A stretch of DNA of 64,000 nucleotides from Tillandsia leiboldiana. Taxonomy: Eukaryota; Streptophyta; Magnoliopsida; Poales; Bromeliaceae. Location of the stretch: NCBI GenBank assembly GCA_029204045.2, contig CM055063.1:29057810-29121809 (forward strand), read 5' to 3'. How positions within the stretch are numbered: position 1 is the first letter of the stretch; every line of letters begins with the position of its first letter. The translations under genes were made by a program, and so were the position numbers. Of this stretch, positions 44,871-55,959 are shown one piece after another. The notes below the pieces were generated by a model, which was not told the DNA's origin, searched no databases, and saw only the letters and a list, made by a program, of their open reading frames with translations.

Positions 44871-45265
44871 AACCCTTGTAAATCAAAACAGAGCACCTGC
44901 CAAATGGTCTAAAGACCTCTGGCAAAAGAAGACACCTTGCTCTCACCTTGGTTCTTTTAACCCCTCCACGGCACTTGTGCAGCACCGTAAATAACCCCTG
45001 ACCGAACCTGTCACAGTGTGGGAAGTCAGTGACAAAAAGAGTAAGAGGTAAATGTAAAATGAGTAAGATGCTATAAATACTGAGAATAAAGCAAACCGAA
45101 AGACCAGAGCATCCACACTCCCCCTCATGAATCAACAGTAAACCCTTGTAAATCAAAACAGAGCACCTGCCAAATGGTCTAAAGACCTCTGGCAAAAGAA
45201 GACACCTTGCTCTCACCTTGGTGCTTTTAACCCCTCCACGACACTTGTGCAGCACCGTAAATAAC
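44871..45265 (-). repeat. 125-bp segment duplicated at a spacing of 270 bp
   Basis: 44,871-44,995 is repeated at 45,141-45,265 with two or three changes. Both encode KVRARCLLLPEVFRPFGRCS on the minus strand. The duplication lies within the plant-mobile-domain remnant and includes its left boundary with the gypsy LTR. Confidence 0.85.
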
Positions 45266-46643
45266 CGCAAGGGGTCCCCACTACGTCACCTTGTGGGGTA
45301 CACGGGTCAACGTACCACCTATCCGGAAAAGTACACCAATGCGGTGGCCAAACTGCTGGTATGCGTGTAAGCAGCCATGAGCGTAGTAACTAAGGTCAAT
45401 GTGTAATATAGAGCACCGCGACGCTCAATCGCAACAGATAGTAATAATAAGAATTTTTATGCATTTTAGGGGTTAGTCAAGATTCAAAAACGCTATTACC
45501 TTACTCTTTCGTATTACAAATAGAACCAAACTCCAAGAAAACGCACGAAAGGGGTACCCACCTTAGAGTGTGTCGACCGAAACACCTGAAATCGCCCCAC
45601 GCCTTCGTACGATTCCCGGACCTAGGAAGTCCCCCAAAAAAGAAACATCAATAAGCTAAACCGTCCCCTGCGAAACTTGTAGCCCCGAACTCTGTCCAGA
45701 AAAGACAGAAAAACCCAAGACCCATCCTGACGCGGCGCAAAAAGAACGCGGCGCAAAGACGACGCGGCGCGGTGCATGCGACAGCCCCGCGCGGGCACCT
45801 TCCCCGCGCGGAAGCGCACGACACTAGCGGCGGCCCCGCACGGCGCGCTAGTGGCCCGGCAGCAACAGCTGCCCCGCTCGGGCAGCGTGGCAGCATGTTG
45901 CCCCGTGCGCGGCACGGTGCGCGGCCCTTCAACGGCGCGCGGGTAGCGCGCCTTAGCCGCGCGGCGGCAGCGAGGCGGCGGCGCGGCGGCGGCTAGGGCA
46001 TCCTAGCGTCGCCCAAACAACAAAACCAAGAACGCAAAACCCAAAACCAAAAACACGAAACCAAGAACGACGAAAACGCGAGAGAGATAAAAGCCGCTAA
46101 CCTCACTCAATCAGAGAAGACGACCCGATCTCGTTCCTCGCGGTAGTGAGAATCCGGATCCGCTCCCCGTTGACGGTGACGCTTCGATCCCGGCTTCCGG
46201 CACGTTGATCGAAGAAGATGGAAGATCCGATCTCTTTTTCCTCTCCGAACTAGGGTTTTTTTTTCGTTTCTTGAAAGATGTTAATAAAATAATATTTAAT
46301 TATATTTCACTTGTACGTATAAAATAAAATCCTCATTCGGTATATAAAAGAAGGACTCCCATCTCCTCGAAAAGCATGCCAATCATCAAACGTCCCGTGA
46401 TAATTAGCATGGATCCCGATGCACCCGACGAACACTGTGACCTTTAAAACCCCATTCCGGGAGATCCGCAAATCGGATTTCAGATACGATCGCTTTGCCG
46501 TTCACCGTTTTTCGAGCTCTATCACGGAAAAATGCCCGCAAGCACCGACGTTCTACCCAAGAAAACTCGATAATTTAATCCCCTAACAACTAATTTATTC
46601 AAAAAGAATTTAAAAGGAAAACAAGAAAGGCCATGATACTACA
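45266..46643 (-). mobile_element. 5' part of the gypsy solo LTR, with GC-rich block
   Basis: It matches the region 4,364-about 7,000 of the other LTR copy. It contains a GC-rich block (45,720-46,000) of GCGGCGCGG words, the CTAGGGTTTT motif near 46,255 (minus-strand leader AAACCCTAG) and the TTTTTCGAGCTCTATCACGG segment. It ends at the ACTTA duplication. Confidence 0.7.
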
Positions 46644-46648
46644 ACTTA

Positions 46649-47144
46649 CTTTAGAAATAAACAAAATACCCATTCTTAAAAAAATAATAATAATAAAAAT
46701 ACAATTCTAAGAAACTCCTTGCAATGAACAAAATAAACTAATCAATGGCTGAAATATTAGGAAAAAATAAAAAAAAATAGATTAATTGAAAGCAAATATT
46801 AATTTCACTCACAAGTCACCAAAACTATAAATTAATACACAAATTTACAAAATCACAACTCACAAACTTGTGGCGGCGTGGGAGGAGGCGGGCGTGAGAG
46901 CAGAGAAGAGAGGGTGGTGTGGGGTGGGGTGGGGTGGGGTGGGCCTGTGATGGATTTTTTTTTTTTCCCCTTTTAAAAGAGGAAAGTGTAGGTGCCGAAT
47001 TTTTCTCCCAAAAATTCGGGATTCACGAATAATTCGCGAATAATTATTTTTGGTTCAAAAATTCGCGTATTATTCCGAATTTTTGAAAAAATTCGAAAAC
47101 GACACGTTTATTTCGGATTCTCAATAATTCGCGAATTAACTAAG
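46649..47144. mobile_element. Right part of the split hAT-like element
   Basis: It begins in sequence matching the middle of the 44,079 relative (TTTAGAAATAAACAAAATA). It carries a (GGGGTGGGGT)n tract at about 46,915-46,945 and ends with ATTCGCGAAT-rich sequence and CGAATTAACTAAG. Confidence 0.6.
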
Positions 47145-47528
47145 CTCCTGAACGAAACTCGCTCCTGAATCAAACTCGCTTCGGGACTGGACTCACTCCG
47201 GGGCGACGTATTTGCAAAGAAAAAAAGATTGTTCGTGTACCAAAGCTCCGAATAATCTTTTATTAATTTATCAATATCATCATCCTCTCCATACAATGAA
47301 GCTCTACACCTTATACTATCCTTAGCCTTAGATATACATAACCAACTTTGGATTTGGTCGTATCTTAGATAACCAATTAAAACTACCTTATCAAGAGTTA
47401 ACTAAACAATAAAAATCTAAAAATAAATAGAGATAAAATCAAATAAGAGGATAGCTAAAAATCCTCATTTAACTAACTAACAGATATGCTCAGCTAATCT
47501 AATCTAATTTTAAAAACGATGAGCATCA
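47145..47528 (-). mobile_element. RLX 5' LTR, right piece
   Basis: Matches the second part of 26,057-26,667 (GACTCACTCCGGGGCGACGTATT.. region). Near the end it lacks about 26 bases that the other LTR has. It ends GAGCATCA, then CCTCT (47,529-47,533). Confidence 0.8.
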
Positions 47529-47533
47529 CCTCT

Positions 47534-47746
47534 ACATCTAAACAAATATTATAGATTTTTTGATAATGAGTAAGAAATCATCTTAGCTACTTATTATGGC
47601 TTATTTAAAGTCTTTTGATGTCATGACTTCATTTTAGGGGTCATCTTCTTTCCTGTTCTCATACTTTTAATTGCATATTTTTGTTTGAAGGTTATTGCTT
47701 AGAATTCTTTTATCTTGTAGTTGAAGTATATCTCTATCAATGTAAC
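47534..47746 (+). other. Likely continuation of nCBP intron 4
   Basis: Unique-looking AT-rich sequence between RLX and the next LTR. No exon signature was seen. If RLX landed in intron 4, this is the sequence that followed the insertion site. Confidence 0.4.
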
Positions 47747-48777
47747 TGTCACACCCCGAGACTGCCTATTTGGCCGGTTCGAGTACGTGCACAAACCCGC
47801 CGAGTGGGCAGAACCTCCTCCACCCGAGCGAAGCAGTGATAACAATCTAATATGTACAAATTTTGCACGAAATGGATACACAAGCATCAGAGTTAATTAT
47901 TAACATCTCAACTATACAACTGTACTTTAAACATATAGTTTACATTCATTCATACTTTAAAATATTATAATTTTTCATTGGTTTTACAAAACAGTACTCT
48001 CTAAATCTCTCACTTGGTCTATCTATTCCGCGACACCTTTGCCGCGCGCTCACGCCTCATCGGCGGTATCTGGATATGAAAAAGGATAAACAACAACGGA
48101 GTGAGAACTACAAATAAGTTTCCAGTGGGTGCAACCATAGAACGTGGCGCTCTGCACTCACTCGGTCCAAATGAGGCATTAGTAGATAATTTTGCTAAAC
48201 AAATATTTTTTCTATAGAAATGTATAAATAAAAAATACTACTACAATGCTTCAATTTACACAATATACCATTAGATCAATGTCTATATGTTTACCCAATT
48301 TGCCACTATGCTATATTCCAAAGTTTTACCTTTATGTTGACCTCAACCTTTTAGCTCACTTGCTAGTTGGGTCCCACTGTTCCACATACAGTTCATGTGC
48401 ATAATCTTTAGTCATCTAATTGATTGGTTTCATTTCTCATTCTCTTAACCAACTTGGAGTTTAGGTTTCACTTGTATTACACCTCATGGAGAGTCGACAT
48501 ATGCGCGTACCTCTCTCCAATCGGTTGGTACATGGGTTAATGCCTTCGATGCCCAAGTATCTCTTAGGGAGTCGAAATTTGCTCGGCCTTTCCTTTGGAG
48601 TTGACATATGCAAGGCCCTCCCAATTTACTTGTGGTTTATGTTCCATTTATATTACATCTCATATCCCGGTTCCATTAATCACCTAGTGATTTAAGTTTC
48701 ATGTAGAATGCCTTGTAGAGAGTCGACATATGCGCATACTCCTCTTTAGTCGGCGGTGGTTTAGGTTCATATAGAAC

Positions 48778-49121
48778 CAAGGTTTTAAGTATCCATCGGC
48801 ACGGGCCGTATCTACCGTGCCGTACCATGCCAACAAGATACCGGCACGATACAGCTCCCGTGCCGATGACACAGTTCAAAACCCTTTTTTCTTAAAATTA
48901 CTAAGTAATTTTCTTAAAAAAGTTCAAAATATTTGATAAAGATAAATAATAAGCAATTAAAAAATTTTGTTGCTAAAGAAATTAAATATTTCATGCCATT
49001 ATGTGTCGGCACGCATATATTTTTTGTGACCGGCACTCATCGGCACGGCTCGGCACGCACCGTGCCGTATCGTGCCGGCAAGTTTTCGGCACGACCCTGT
49101 GCCACGGCACTTAAATCCTTG
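48778..49121. mobile_element. hAT MITE (CAAGGTTTTAAG family), 344 bp
   Basis: Ends CAAGGTTTTAAG and CTTAAATCCTTG. Flanks TATAGAAC at 48,770-48,777 and 49,122-49,129 are a perfect 8-bp target duplication. Both ends hold GGCACGG/CCGTGCC clusters, likely transposase-binding repeats. No ORF. Confidence 0.9.
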
Positions 49122-49705
49122 TATAGAACATACCTCATGAAGAGTTGACATATACGCGTATCCTCTCCAATTGGCAGGTACAAGGATTTCATGCCCGCGG
49201 CACCTAGGTACCACATAGGTAGTCGAAATCTACTTGGTCCTCCCTTGGGAGTCGACATATGCGCGTACCCTCCCACTTATTAATTTGACACTTCCGAAAG
49301 GTCCTTTTTATATTTTGTTACAAATTTTTTTTTTTTCCATTTACGACCTTAGTTTATAACTCTAGGGTTATCACATATGTCCCAAGGACACTAACTTGCT
49401 CTCTAATTTACAGTCGACCTAGAGTTCACATATCTCTATATTTCCACTTTAGGTTTTACCTAAATTCGATGCCACACTTTACTTAACCTTTTCAAGGTTC
49501 ACATGGTCCCGTGCATACACTGGCACCTTCACTTGTTATCTAGTTTATATTTAACCTAGAATTCACATGCCACTATTTTCACCTTAGGTTTTGACCTAAG
49601 TTCCTATGCCACTCATTTGACCTATACTCAAGGTTCTCATTTAGACTTATAGTCTCACATGCATGCCCACTATTTTTCTTTTTCTTAACTTGCAGGGGTT
49701 AAACC

Positions 49706-50050
49706 CAAGGATTTAAGTGCCGTGGCACGGGGTCGTGCCGAAAACTTGCCGGCACGGTACGGCACGGTGCGTGCCGAGTCCTGCCGATGAGTGCCGGTCA
49801 CAAAAAATACATGCGTGCCGACACATAATGGCATAAAATATTTAATTTCTTTAGCAACAAAATTTTTTAATTGCTTCTTATGTATCTTTATCAAATATTT
49901 TGAACTTTATTAAGAAAATTACTTAGTAATTTTAGGGAAAAAAAGGTTTTGAACTGTGCCATCGGCACGGGAGCTGTATCGTGCCGGTATCTTGTTGGCA
50001 CGGTACGGCACGGTAGATACGGCCCGTGCCGATGGATACTTAAATCCTTG
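49706..50050. mobile_element. hAT MITE of the same family, 345 bp, inverted
   Basis: Nearly the reverse complement of 48,778-49,121. Ends CAAGGATTTAAGTGCCG and TACTTAAATCCTTG. Flanks GTTAAACC at 49,698-49,705 and 50,051-50,058 are perfect. Confidence 0.9.
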
Positions 50051-50445
50051 GTTAAACCCTATTTCCACTCATGTTTCATACACATAAATCATCTTGATTT
50101 ATTTAATCCCCTAGCATGTAATTAAATCCCCTTTAGCTTACATTTTTCTTTATTCATATGCATATGTGCATGAAATCAAAGGTGCTTTAGACAAAAGGGG
50201 AGATCAAACCATTTCGAAGGTATTCCTCATCTCGATTTACCCCAATTGCTTGTAGTCACATGTAATTAGGTTCCCAACACTGTTTCGGCGCACTTCCGAA
50301 GATAACGAATGAAAGCACCCAAAATTGGCTCGTTTCCATCAATCGGACGCAGTAGCTTTGCCGTAATCCAAATCAAAGTTGTCCCGCCTGTTTATCTAAC
50401 CTTCAATTAAAGATTTGAAAGATCAATTTAGTTCCAAATCCCTTA

Positions 50446-51365
50446 GGCCATGTTTGGTTGGGGGATAAAGGGGGGATAACTCCTTTATCCTCCCTTTATC
50501 CCCCAAACACAAAAAAAAAAAGGGGAATTTATTATCCTCCACTTAACGGGCTATTCTGGAATAGCCCGTTAAGGAGGGGGGATAACAATTCCCCCCATTG
50601 GTGGGAACAAGGTTGTTCCCACCCGGGAACAACCTTGTTTCCATCTTTTTTTTAATTTTTTTTTTAAATTTAAATTAAAATTTATAAAATTTTAATTTTT
50701 TTTATTTTATAAATTTTAAACTTTGTAACTTTAATTTTTTATAAATCTAAAAATTTTAAAAAATTTAAAAATTTAAAAGTTTAAAATTTTAAAATTTATA
50801 GGAATTTTGTATATATAAATTTTAAAATTTTTTATAGAAATTTTTTAATTTATACAAATTTAAAAATTAAAATTTTTGCATCATTTTTTACACATTTTTT
50901 GAGATAATTAAAATTTAAATTTTTAAATATAGAGAAATTTTAAATTTTATAACTTTTTAAATTTGTAACTTTAATTTTTAATAAATTTATAAATTTAATA
51001 AATTTTAAAATTTTAAAATTTATACAAATTTTAAAATTTTTAACTTTAATTTTTAAAAAATTAAGCGGTATTATTTACTAAAATATAAACTTTAATTTAT
51101 ACAAATATTAATTATTATTTAATTAATATTTTATATTAATTAATTAGATAAAATATTATTATTTTAAAATTATAATTACTCTTATTTTTTCACTATTCTT
51201 GCTTATTCCAAGAAATAAACTAACACAATTTCAGCTATTCCTAAGAATAACAGCTTTACAAACCAAACACCTTTTCTTTTATCCCTGACTATCCCGGAAT
51301 AACAAGCTATCTCAGGGATAAAAAAATTTATCCCCAAGCTCATAATCCCCGAACCAAACGGTATC
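50446..51365. mobile_element. PIF/Harbinger (Tourist-like) element, 920 bp
   Basis: The left end GGCCATGTTTGGTTGGGGG and the right end AACCAAACGGTATC form an imperfect inverted repeat sharing TGTTTGGTT. TTA flanks both ends (50,443-50,445 and 51,366-51,368). The inside has inverted TATCCC/GGGATA words near both ends and a long TTTTAAATTT-rich middle. No transposase. Confidence 0.75.
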
Positions 51366-52149
51366 TTATGGACAAAAATTCCAATTCCAACCCTAGGGTT
51401 TCAAGTTCTACAAGAAGACCCGAGGAATCTTGATAATCCTTTGATTAAACTAAGTTTAGAATCATCTAGAGATCCTAAAAACATCAATTTTAAAGGATTT
51501 AACAAAATTCCTAACTCAAATCCATAAAGTCTCACCTTGGCCATCTTGCTCTCCATGCCTCTCCACTTCTTCTTGAGCTTGATCTTCCTCTCCTAGCTTC
51601 TTCCAAACTTAATCTCCTCCAATTTCTCCCTTTTGATGGAGAGATTACAAGAGAGAGGGAGAGAGAGATGTTAGAGAGGAAGAGAGGCTGTGAGCTAGAG
51701 AGAAAGAGAGAAGCCTTTCCTCTTTTCTCGTGCGGGGAGAAAACGAAGAAAGAGAGATAGAGGCTATGAAATATACATATAGGCTCCCAACCAGTTGCAA
51801 CTTATACTTTAGATGCCCAATTCTGATTTGATACGTCTAATTGAAACCCTTATGAATGTCCTTTTGCGCTAAAATTTGATAGGCAGACTCAATTAAAGTT
51901 AATTAGTTGTAATTTATCTTAAGTTTTCAGTTTTGAACTATTTTTTATCACCGAAAGTTTTACCGACTAAAATTGTTAACAAATTACAGTTAGGCTTCGT
52001 TTTCATTGCTTGGGTATCCGAATGACATGAAACTTTAAATCTGGCATTAGAAAATCAGTACAGACCACTTTCCAAAGTTTCATAATTTTTCGCTACCGTA
52101 AATTTTCAGCTGAAATATAAATTCTGTTCCTTGGAGAAAATTCTAAATT

Positions 52150-53625
52150 TTTTTTTTTCCAATTTCAGCACAGATCACTTCTAAATTATCTTTTACTTTT
52201 CTAAATCAAATAAAAATAGTATCTCACACTATTTTTATTTACACTTGCTTATATATTAAAAAAAATCCGGTGTACTTCACTTACTATCAAATAGAAACCT
52301 GTTATTCATTTACATCTGAGTAAGCACTCATATTAATAACATTCAAGGAAATATGTTACTTCTATAGCTTATGAAAAGTCATTTATGTCTAAAACTAATT
52401 TTGGAGTTTTCTTCCAATCATGATTTCTTATTTTAATTAAATTATTGTGTTCTGACTGTTGATATTTACACTTTCTTTTGTATCTTGTACTTTAGTATCT
52501 TTCAGTTAAAATATCTGTAATGTAGAGAGGGATTATCCATTTGTACTTTTAGCCTGGATGAATATGCATTACACAAATAGGATAGGATAACTATTTCTTT
52601 TTCCTTGTTGTACTAACACAAGAGAATAATGAATCTACTCACACCTTAGGTATGTTGCTATCTATTCACTATTTGTATTTTTAGGACCTTGTCCTTGAGC
52701 GCTTATCTTGGTAGAGCATTTAGAGTTATATCCACATAAGTTGATCCAGAGTCCTGTGTGTTAGATTAAGTCATATACTTGTTCCATAGTTGGTATAGTC
52801 TTGTAGGCCCCGTGGGCTGCTTTCATAAACAAATGTAAGATGATTCATATTGTAACAGGCCTAGTATGTGGATCGCCTGATTGCTCAATCTAACTAACCA
52901 ACTATTATTAATGTGATAGCGTTAGTGAAAGTTAATTATATCGTTTTATTATTAACCTATGATCTTGCTGGCCTCTGCCCATCTTTACTTATCCGATCAT
53001 ATTTTCTGTCTCTGCAGGCTATGAGTCCCTTTCCCTTAAATTTGGGTTGCAAAAGTAATTTAGGATTCAAAAAGTTTGAAATGGGCTCAGTGCCCCTAGT
53101 CTGAAGAGAACAAGCCAGTTGACCGCTTGGTTGACTGCAACTATTATAACAACAGTAGAAACAGGGAAACCTTTTAATTTCCTTATCATATTATATGTCC
53201 GACCAGGCGACCCTTTAGAGCTTCTTTTTATTAAATAATTCTTCAGTTTATATGAAGTCACATTAACTAGTGGCACGTGCAGATGATATTTGGGATTTAA
53301 TTGGATTATAATACTTTTGTTGGGAGTTGATAAAGCTACCAAAGAATGGGGTTCATATATGTATAAGATATATGAACCTAGTATCCTAGTTGAATCTCAT
53401 GGAAAATTGAAAGGAGAATGTATATTTTTGTACTCTGCAGGATCAACTCATTCCAACAGACACCTAATATTCCTAGTAAGTTTAAAAACTTGGTGATTAT
53501 TTCTTACCTTGCAACCTTAGTTGTTTTTCTTTTTCTATTTTTCAACTTATGTAAATAGTTGATTAGCAGTTGGTATGTACAACCTTAATACGTCGTATCC
53601 GTTGTTTTCCAACAATATATGTGTA
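52150..53625 (+). other. Non-repetitive-looking sequence, likely nCBP intron
   Basis: No recognised domain, LTR end or RNA gene. Small frames (52,913-53,104; 53,290-53,496) have no family signature. A stretch at 52,686 faintly recalls the expected start of nCBP exon 5 but does not keep frame (see rejected). Confidence 0.35.
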
Positions 53626-53633
53626 CTTGGGAC

Positions 53634-54843
53634 CAAGGAATTAAGTGCCGTGGCACGGGGGCGTGCCGCTCGCCGCCTGGCACGGTACGGTACGGGCACG
53701 CTTCCGTGCCGACACGTGGCACGCTTGCGTGCCGATGGATACGCATGACCTCCCAATGGCACACTCTGGCACGGTTTTTTTTAATTTTTTTTTGTTTCCA
53801 ATAAGCTCTTATAATATTGTTTTGAAATGTTTAGTCAAAAAATTATGAATATTGGCTATATATAGCTTACTATACTCACCAATTAACATATTGATAATTT
53901 TTTTTATATATAAAATACAATGGAGTTTTTTTCAAAATAACCCTCTAAAATTTTATAATTTGCGAAAAAATTTTATCAAAATTTTATTTGTAAAACTAAC
54001 CATATTTTTGCCATATTAGCTTGCCATATTAGCGCCACATACAGAAGGCTCACCGCCTTCTAAAAACGGTGGACCGCCTTTAGCTATAATTTTCATAATT
54101 AAGTTAATTTCAAAAATATTAGAGAGAGATACGTAAATTAAATGGGAATGTGGGTACGAGTCAGCTTTTTGAGAGATTTAGGTTATTATTGTAGAAAGAT
54201 AAGATAAAATGAGAATGTGGGTACCAATTAGATTTTTAAAATATTTAGATTGTTATTATTTATTAACTAATATAAGAAGGAAAAGAGATAAAAAATATTT
54301 TTAATCATAAAACCTAAATCTTTAAAAGATTTAGATTGCTCTTAGTTAGTGAATAATAACAACTTAAATCTTTTAAAGATCTGATTTATAACCACATTCT
54401 TATTTTATCTTATCTCTTTACTTTTTTTTATATTATTTCGTAAATAATAATAATCTAAATCTCTTAAAGATACTCATATTTACTAACAATCTAAATTAGT
54501 TAGTGAACAAAATAACCTAAATCTCTTAAAGATTAAAACAAAAAATAAAAAATATGTACTGTACAACATGTGATTTTTAAAAAAATAACAAAAAAATACT
54601 CTACGCGTGATTTTTTTTTTTTTTTTTTAAAAAAACCAAATGGTTGCCGTGCCGTTCGGCACGGCACGGCGATACCCAAAGGGGTATCGCCATGTCTCGA
54701 GCGATACCCAAAGGTATCGCTCGAGAAGGTATCGCTCGAGACGCCAGGGGGGGGAGGATACCCCCCCTGTACCGTGCCCCCATTTGAGGGGCACGGTACG
54801 TGCCGCCCGTGCCGCAACGGCACGGACGACACTTTAAACCTTG
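53634..54843. mobile_element. Larger hAT element of the CAAGG family, 1,210 bp
   Basis: Ends CAAGGAATTAAGTGCCGTGG and GACACTTTAAACCTTG. Flanks CTTGGGAC at 53,626-53,633 and 54,844-54,851 are a perfect 8-bp target duplication. The termini are dense in GGCACGG words. The right side carries an array of CGATACC/GGTATCG and CTCGAG words (54,668-54,745). The middle (about 53,925-54,530) looks like another insertion with a CAAAATAACCC terminus and inverted TAAATCTCTTAAAGAT words. No transposase. Confidence 0.85.
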
Positions 54844-54851
54844 CTTGGGAC

Positions 54852-55959
54852 CTATTGATGCTCATTAAGTTATGTTAAATTTAAAAATGGATATTTGAAT
54901 TTAAAATCTAAATTTAAAATCTTAAGTTTTACTTGTAAATTTAAAATTTACAATTTCAAATTTCAAATTTAAAGGTCAAAACCTAAAATTTTAAATTTAA
55001 AATCTATACTTAAAATTTAAAATTTTGAATTTTGAAAATTTTAAATTAAAATGTGAAAACTAGTGTTTGTGAAGAAAACGTGAAGTGGAAGTCTAAAAGG
55101 GAGTTAAAACTCCTACATTTCAACATTTTATACTATATTAATTAATTTTTATATGATAAAAATTGAAGAAAAATATAAAACTGCACTTAAAACCTTCAAA
55201 ACAGGTGTCAAAATAATTATGTAATAGATGACAATAATATATTATTTCTTATTGTTACGCAGTGAATGTATGTAACTTCCTTCAGCAGAAAGTAAATAAA
55301 CACCTATATAATGAAAAAAAAATTTAAGCACGGACCAGGTCCACCATGCCGCAGTAGACCAACCATCTAATTCATCCATGGTATCTCTAATTTAAATCTC
55401 TTACTTAATTTTAAAGTTATAAAATATTAAATTATAAATTACTACTATGTAACTCGTGAACCAATCAATAATTTAAGTTCCTTTTGGGTCACTGTACAAT
55501 AACTTTTTTCCCCCTACTATTAAGTTCAAAAACTACTTAATGTTTGATAACTTATGCATAAAAAAGTTTCTATTATAAAAGTTCTTTGTATGCATAAGTA
55601 GCTTCAGTTATCTAACTTTAAAGCTGGTCTATGATGCATTAGGCTGACCAAAAATTTTGAAAGGAGACTTGAGTGAGAAAAAAGAAAAAAAAATTGAACG
55701 AACCTAATGCATAAATATATTCTATAAATTACACATAATATTTAATAATTAATATTATAAAATAAAATATGATATGATATATGTGATATATAATATTTAA
55801 ATAACTTATTGTACTACAAAATTTATTTATTTTTATACGTTTTAGAATTGGTCTATAATAGATTGGGTGCATGGAAAATGTTGATAAGCACATGTCCTCT
55901 TTTCTTTCGTTGACACTCTTATTGAATGGAGGAAAGAAAGAAGTGGGAGAGGTGCACGT
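54852..55959. other. AT-rich sequence without a gene
   Basis: The first part (54,880-55,050) is a run of AAATTTAAAATTT words. A pair of direct repeats starting CTGGTCTAT/TTGGTCTAT with GATGCATTAGG/GATTGGGTGCATGG lies at about 55,625 and 55,850. These may be the ends of a small element, but I could not define it. Confidence 0.4.

Larger units (their letters stand above)
41600..45265 (-). mobile_element. MULE-like / MAIN-type element with plant mobile domain gene remnant
   Basis: The left end has GGGTTTTTTTTGAAAATGACCC and repeated AAAATGGCCC/AAAATGACCC words, as in the termini of some MULE-type elements. Inside, on the minus strand, is a broken plant-mobile-domain gene. At 45,265 the gypsy LTR sequence resumes (CGCAAGGGGTCCCCACTACG). 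I did not find the matching right terminal repeat, so the right end may be truncated. Confidence 0.5.
42917..45265 (-). pseudogene. Plant mobile domain (MAIN / aminotransferase-like) gene remnant
   Basis: Minus-strand pieces in order: 45,265-44,698 with WAWDHLHIGRPEI and DEPLGCRY (plant mobile domain signature region). Then 43,828-43,595 with VLRHFGFRQHIP-like, NWAAFHAIHIQDWDDR and MYMQWYWSIIRR. Then 43,477-42,917 with RAAAQVEVG and a low-complexity C-terminus of tandem SGHAPSPSPSGTQPADHGG units. A hAT-like MITE (44,079-44,642) splits the middle. These proteins occur in MULE- and retroelement-linked families and in a few host genes. Frames are broken or spliced; intactness cannot be judged. 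Confidence 0.65.
39394..46643 (-). mobile_element. Ty3/gypsy solo LTR with nested insertions
   Basis: On the + strand it starts TGTCACGCCCCGGGGG and ends ATGATACTACA. On the minus strand it is the same LTR family as 4,364-7,885 (start TGTAGTATCATGGCC, compare TGTAATGACACGACT). ACTTA flanks both ends (39,389-39,393 and 46,644-46,648), and no primer site or polypurine tract adjoins, so it is a solo LTR left by recombination. It contains a second LTR fragment and the MULE-like element below. Confidence 0.8.
39130..47144. mobile_element. hAT-like element (CATAGTTAGTTAATTCG ends), split by nested insertions
   Basis: The left end CATAGTTAGTTAATTCGG pairs with the right end CGAATTAACTAAG, which seems to lack four bases of CTATG. 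Flanks CTCCTAAA (39,122-39,129) and CTCCTGAA (47,145-47,152) match at 7 of 8 bases, fitting an 8-bp hAT target duplication. After removing the solo LTR (39,394-46,643) the element is about 0.76 kb. A complete relative is at 44,079-44,642. No transposase is encoded. Confidence 0.65.
47747..51800 (-). mobile_element. Ty3/gypsy LTR (minus orientation) with three nested small elements
   Basis: It begins (+ strand) TGTCACACCCCGAGACTGCC, the reverse complement of an LTR end like the one at 61,949 (TTGGCGGTCTCGGGAAGTAACA). It shares with 59,385-61,949 the GTGGGTGCAACCATAGAACGTGGCG region, the repeated AGTCGACATATGCGC words and the U5-side leader (51,530-51,780). Inside are two hAT MITEs (48,778 and 49,706) and the Harbinger-like element (50,446). 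The right (5') end probably lies near 52,100, but I could not find a target duplication. Confidence 0.55.

Noticed and set aside
52684..52730. Possible nCBP exon 5 (GTCCTTGAGCGCTTATC after a TTTTTAG)
   Set aside because: The letters faintly recall VLALIGE.., but three single-base shifts are needed within 40 bases and nothing after it matches the family (no VWNRNASDHQ region). Chance is more likely.
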